Source: DASYLJ01 sp964432595
GTDB lineage: Bacteria; Desulfobacterota; Binatia; DP-6
Assembly (NCBI GenBank): GCA_964432595.1
Contig: CAYSOF010000003.1
Span: 186,001-250,000 of the forward strand
Direction: 5' to 3'
DNA length: 64,000 nucleotides
Below, piece after piece: positions 60,879-64,000 of this stretch. The translations under genes and the position numbers were made by a program. A model generated the notes under the pieces. It had not been told where the DNA came from, ran no database searches, and saw only the letters and a program-made list of their open reading frames with translations. The first letter of the stretch is position 1; each line of letters opens with the position of its first letter.

Positions 60879-63495
60879 TTCTGCGGGTGACGTCGCGCCG
60901 GAGCCGCGCTCGCGGCTCCGCACCTGGCTCGACCGCGGCACCACGCTGCTCGTGCTGGCCGGCGTGTGGGGCTTCCTCCTCTACTACTTCAAGCCCGAGT
61001 ACCTGCTGCTCGACACCATGGACGCCGGCGGCGACACGCCGTCGTTCATGCGGCCGATGCATCACCTGAAGAACGTGCTGCTGCCGGCCGGCAACCCGCA
61101 GGGGTGGGACCTCGGCAACTTCACGGGCTACGCGCCGTATCAGTTCTACTTCCTGCCGCCCGCGCTCTCGATCGTCCTGCTGTCGTACGTCATCCCGTTC
61201 AACGTCGCGTTCAAGCTGGTGTCCGTGTCGGGCGTGTTCCTGCTGCCGCTCGCCATGCTGCTGGCGATGCGCGCGATGCGCTTCCCGTTCCCGGTGCCGG
61301 CGATCGCCGCCGCGTCGAGCCTGCTGTTCCTCTTCAACGAGGGTAACTCGATGTGGGGCGGCAACATCCCGAGCACGCTCGCGGGCGAGTTCGCGCACAG
61401 CATCGGGTTCGGCCTCTCGGTGCTGTTCATCGGCTACCTCTACAAGGGCGTCGAGGAGCAGAAGGGCTGGCGCGGCCTCGGCGCGCTGCTCGCGGTGACG
61501 GGGCTCTGCCATCCCGTCGCGTTCCTCAACGCGGCGACGGGCGGCATCTTCTTCGTGCTCGGCCGCCGCCAGTTCGTGCGCAACCTGCGCTTCCTCATGC
61601 TGGTCTACGCGACGGCGGTCCTCCTGATGGGCTTCTGGCTGATCCCGCTGATCGCCAAGCTCGGCCTCGCGACGTCGATCAACTGGGTCTGGCACTTCCC
61701 GTCGCTGTGGGACCTGATGCCGAAGGTCCTCTGGCCGCCGGCGATCCTGGCCCTCTGCGACGTCCTGTGGATCGCGATCTTCCGCCGGCCCGAGAACCGG
61801 CCCGCGCGCTACCTGCTCACGACGACGGCCGTCACGGCGGTGTTCTTCTTCAACGCCACCGAGATCGGCCTCCCCGAGATCCGCTTCGTCCCGTTCGCAT
61901 ACGTCCTGATGATCTTCCTCGCGCTGGACTTCGTCCGCCGCGTCCTGCCGCTGCACATCGGCCCGCACATCGCGGCGATCGCGCTCTCCGTCAGCGTCAT
62001 CGCGTGGGTGCAGAGGCAGACGACGTTCATCCCGAGCTGGATCAAGTGGAACTACGAGGGCGTCGAGCGGAAGGCCTCGTACCCGCTGCTGAAGGCGATG
62101 ATGACCGCGGTGCAGGGGAAGATCTCCGACCCGCGCGTCGCGTACGAGAACTCGCCGAAGCACGACCGCTTCGGCAGCATGCGCATCTTCGAGAACATGG
62201 CCCTGCTGTCGGGCCGGCCGACGCTGGAGGGCGTGCTGCTGCAGACGGCGGTCAACTCGCCGTACATCTACTGGCTGCAGTCGCAGATATCGAAGCAGGG
62301 GACGGGCGTGATCCCGGGCTACCCGTACCCCAGCCTCGATCTGAACCGCGCGACGCCGCGCCTCGCGCTCTACAACGCGCACGACATCATCGTCGTCACC
62401 GAGGAGGTGACGAAGGCGCTCGAGAGCGACCCGCGCTGGGAGCGCCGCTTCAACCAGCAGGGCTACTCGATCTTCCATCTGAAGGACGCCGACCCGCACT
62501 ACGTGCGCGTGCCGAAGTTCCGGCCGGTCCGGCTGGCGACGTCGCAGTGGAAGAAGGACTTCCATCGCTGGTTCTCGACGGACGCGTCGCTCGACGTGCC
62601 CGTCGTGGCCGCCGACACGATCCCGGCCGGCGAGCTCGACAAGTTCCCGCTCGAGGCGGCGTCGCCGACGAACCTGCCGCGCCAGCCGATCGACGCGTCG
62701 TGCGAGATCACCGAGAAGATCGACCACCTCGCGATGGAGTTCACGACGACGTGCCCGGGCCAGCCACACGTCGTCTCCGTCGCGTACTTCCCGAACTGGC
62801 AGGTGGAGGGCGCGAGCCACGTCTACCTCGTGAGCCCCGCGTTCATGATGGTGTTCCCCGACGGGAACACGGTGAAGCTCACGTATCGGCGCGTCCCGTC
62901 CGACTGGCTGGGCATCGCGCTCTCGATCGTCGGCCTCGTGATCGTCGCGGTCGGGCGGCGCCGCGAGCCGCTCGGCGAGCCGCAGGGCGCGCTCGTGCGC
63001 GGCCTGAACGCGGTCCATCCGTTGCTCGTCGGCGCGGGCGTCGTGCTCGTGATCGCGACGACGGGCTGGCACGTGCTGCGCGACTTCGGACCGCAGTACT
63101 ACTACAAGCGCGGCTGGGCGGCGTTCCAGAAGCAGGACTACGAGGCGTCGTACGGCGACTTCGACATGGCGATGTGGCTCGGCGGAGACTCGAACCAGGC
63201 GGCCGACGCGGGCTTCTTCCGCGCCGCCAGCCTGTTCCGCCAGAACCAGTTCAACGAGGCGATGGCGGCGTACCAGCACGTCATCGACACGTTCCCGGAC
63301 AGCATCTGGATCGCCGAGTCGCACTACCACGTCGGCCTGTGTCTGCGCCGGCTCGGCAAACGCGACGAGGCGATGGCGAAGTTCCGCTACGTCGTCGAGA
63401 CGTACCCGGGGAACCGCTGGGCGAACTTCTCGCAGGAGCAGCTGACGCAGATGGAGAAGGAAGCGGTACCGCCGGCTCCGGCTCCGACGCCCTGA
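60871..63495 (+). CDS. Large membrane protein (PTPS-related/GT-C-like) with C-terminal TPRs
   Basis: 874 residues, overlapping the GT2 gene by 8 nt. TM helices at about 25-40, 93-115, 118-135, 143-158, 180-195, 205-230, 240-262, 280-300, 310-325, 335-360 and 370-385; the first loop has MDAGGDTPSFMRPMHHLK, with acidic residues like GT-C catalytic loops. A periplasmic domain (~390-680) follows, then two further helices (~682-700, ~720-738) and three TPR units (~750-865, GWAAFQKQDYEASYGDFDMA). Probably a polyprenyl-phosphate-sugar-dependent glycosyltransferase or related envelope protein, working with the GT2. Confidence 0.75.
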   Translation: MGDSAGDVAPEPRSRLRTWLDRGTTLLVLAGVWGFLLYYFKPEYLLLDTMDAGGDTPSFMRPMHHLKNVLLPAGNPQGWDLGNFTGYAPYQFYFLPPALSIVLLSYVIPFNVAFKLVSVSGVFLLPLAMLLAMRAMRFPFPVPAIAAASSLLFLFNEGNSMWGGNIPSTLAGEFAHSIGFGLSVLFIGYLYKGVEEQKGWRGLGALLAVTGLCHPVAFLNAATGGIFFVLGRRQFVRNLRFLMLVYATAVLLMGFWLIPLIAKLGLATSINWVWHFPSLWDLMPKVLWPPAILALCDVLWIAIFRRPENRPARYLLTTTAVTAVFFFNATEIGLPEIRFVPFAYVLMIFLALDFVRRVLPLHIGPHIAAIALSVSVIAWVQRQTTFIPSWIKWNYEGVERKASYPLLKAMMTAVQGKISDPRVAYENSPKHDRFGSMRIFENMALLSGRPTLEGVLLQTAVNSPYIYWLQSQISKQGTGVIPGYPYPSLDLNRATPRLALYNAHDIIVVTEEVTKALESDPRWERRFNQQGYSIFHLKDADPHYVRVPKFRPVRLATSQWKKDFHRWFSTDASLDVPVVAADTIPAGELDKFPLEAASPTNLPRQPIDASCEITEKIDHLAMEFTTTCPGQPHVVSVAYFPNWQVEGASHVYLVSPAFMMVFPDGNTVKLTYRRVPSDWLGIALSIVGLVIVAVGRRREPLGEPQGALVRGLNAVHPLLVGAGVVLVIATTGWHVLRDFGPQYYYKRGWAAFQKQDYEASYGDFDMAMWLGGDSNQAADAGFFRAASLFRQNQFNEAMAAYQHVIDTFPDSIWIAESHYHVGLCLRRLGKRDEAMAKFRYVVETYPGNRWANFSQEQLTQMEKEAVPPAPAPTP

Positions 63496-63590
63496 TCCGC
63501 CGGCAGGTCGGCGTTTCGCGAGCCGCCGGCGCATGCGGGGCGGTCGGAACGATCGCACGCCCGTTTCGGCCGCTTCACGACGGTGCGCGG

Positions 63591-64000
63591 ATGGCATACG
63601 TCCGAGAGCGCGTGCCGGGATACCCCATCGAACCGCCGATCGAGCCGATGCTCGCGAAGCTCGCGTCCGACCTGCCGCCGGGCGACGGCTGGCTCTTCGA
63701 GCCCAAGTGGGACGGCTTCCGCGCGCTGGTGTTCCGCGACGGCGACCGCATCTACACGCAGAGCCGCGACTCGAAGCCGCTCGACCGCTACTTCCCGGAG
63801 CTGGCCGACGTCTTCCGCGCCGGCCTGCCCGAACGCTGCGTCGTCGACGGCGAGATCGTGATCGCCACGCCCGACGGCCTCGACTTCGACCTGCTGCAGA
63901 TGCGGCTCCACCCCGCGGCGTCGCGCGTCAAAAAGCTCGCGGCGGAGACGCCGTCGTCGTTCGTGGCGTTCGACCTGCTCGCCGACGCGACCGGCGACCT
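63591..64000 (+). CDS. ATP-dependent DNA ligase, N-terminal part
   Basis: The frame from the ATG at 63591 is open to the window edge (136 residues visible). YPIEPPIEPMLAKLA is a common start for LigC/LigD-type ligases. The adenylated lysine is K39 in motif I, EPKWDGFRAL, and motif III is VVDGEIVIAT followed by VAFDLLA. All are consistent with an active NHEJ- or repair-type ligase. Whether Ku or polymerase/nuclease domains accompany it lies outside the window. Confidence 0.92.
   Translation, partial: MAYVRERVPGYPIEPPIEPMLAKLASDLPPGDGWLFEPKWDGFRALVFRDGDRIYTQSRDSKPLDRYFPELADVFRAGLPERCVVDGEIVIATPDGLDFDLLQMRLHPAASRVKKLAAETPSSFVAFDLLADATGD

Overview
The window is high-GC, gene-dense bacterial chromosome, read as one stretch with no rRNA, tRNA, CRISPR array, integrase or insertion sequence that I can recognise. 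Gene content (a GspA/GspB secretion ATPase pair, photolyase, PII protein, AMP-ligases, class III CoA-transferase, thiolase/DUF35 operon, and secreted beta-helix proteins with long Thr/Ser linkers) suggests an uncultured deltaproteobacterial-type lineage such as Candidatus Binatota/Binatia. That placement is inference from gene flavour, not from a marker gene.

Layout. 1-4.1 kb: minus-strand operon for a membrane-anchored molybdopterin oxidoreductase (cytochrome-b-like subunit, Mo subunit, four-cluster ferredoxin, and the start of a probable Rieske protein). 4.1-7.7 kb: DUF938 methyltransferase divergent from a GAF/PAS hybrid histidine kinase. 8.0-11.4 kb: a three-gene envelope module (hydrolase-like lipoprotein, second lipoprotein, membrane coiled-coil protein) of visibly lower GC and no clear family. 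11.4-19.8 kb: CoA-transferase, a 728-residue secreted protein with a Thr/Ser linker, photolyase, FAD oxidoreductase, beta-helix protein, a frameshifted secreted-protein remnant, class-I amidotransferase. 19.8-23.4 kb: glnB with an overlapping small upstream gene, esterase, class-III aminotransferase, pirin. 23.5-28.7 kb: gspA-gspB followed by a repeat-containing secreted protein and a two-gene operon of Cys-rich secreted proteins. 28.8-35.7 kb: aldehyde dehydrogenase, an 880-residue FG-GAP/PKD/pectate-lyase-like secreted protein, AMIN protein, a tiny zinc protein, acyl-CoA ligase. 35.7-42.3 kb: two tandem paralogous STAND-type ATPase regulators of more than 1,000 residues. 42.4-48.9 kb: amidohydrolase, AmpG-like transporter, a deleted/frameshifted GST next to a TetR regulator, and a polymorphic beta-helix protein. 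48.9-52.9 kb: polytopic membrane protein, zinc-ribbon TPR protein, acetylhydrolase-like enzyme, small secreted protein. 52.9-60.2 kb: a tightly overlapping five-gene operon (hydrolase, thiolase-fold protein, DUF35 protein, second thiolase-fold protein, TIM-barrel protein) beside a PEP-mutase/isocitrate-lyase family enzyme and a second AMP-ligase, probably an acyl-CoA side-chain catabolic locus of the Ltp/DUF35 retro-aldolase type. 60.2-63.5 kb: GT2 glycosyltransferase plus large membrane protein with C-terminal TPRs. The window ends inside an ATP-dependent DNA ligase.

Most notable: (i) a dispersed two-hairpin element present twice (12665-12762 and 33118-33213), whose second stem keeps its shape, including a bulged G, through three compensatory base-pair changes; (ii) the Ltp/DUF35 operon with one apparently catalytic and one apparently degenerate thiolase-fold subunit; (iii) a 57-codon gene with a perfect Shine-Dalgarno overlapping glnB; (iv) a long hairpin that would bury the ribosome-binding site of the Cys-rich secreted operon; (v) a PKD domain split by an inserted helical domain; (vi) the unassigned three-gene lipoprotein module at 8-11.4 kb.
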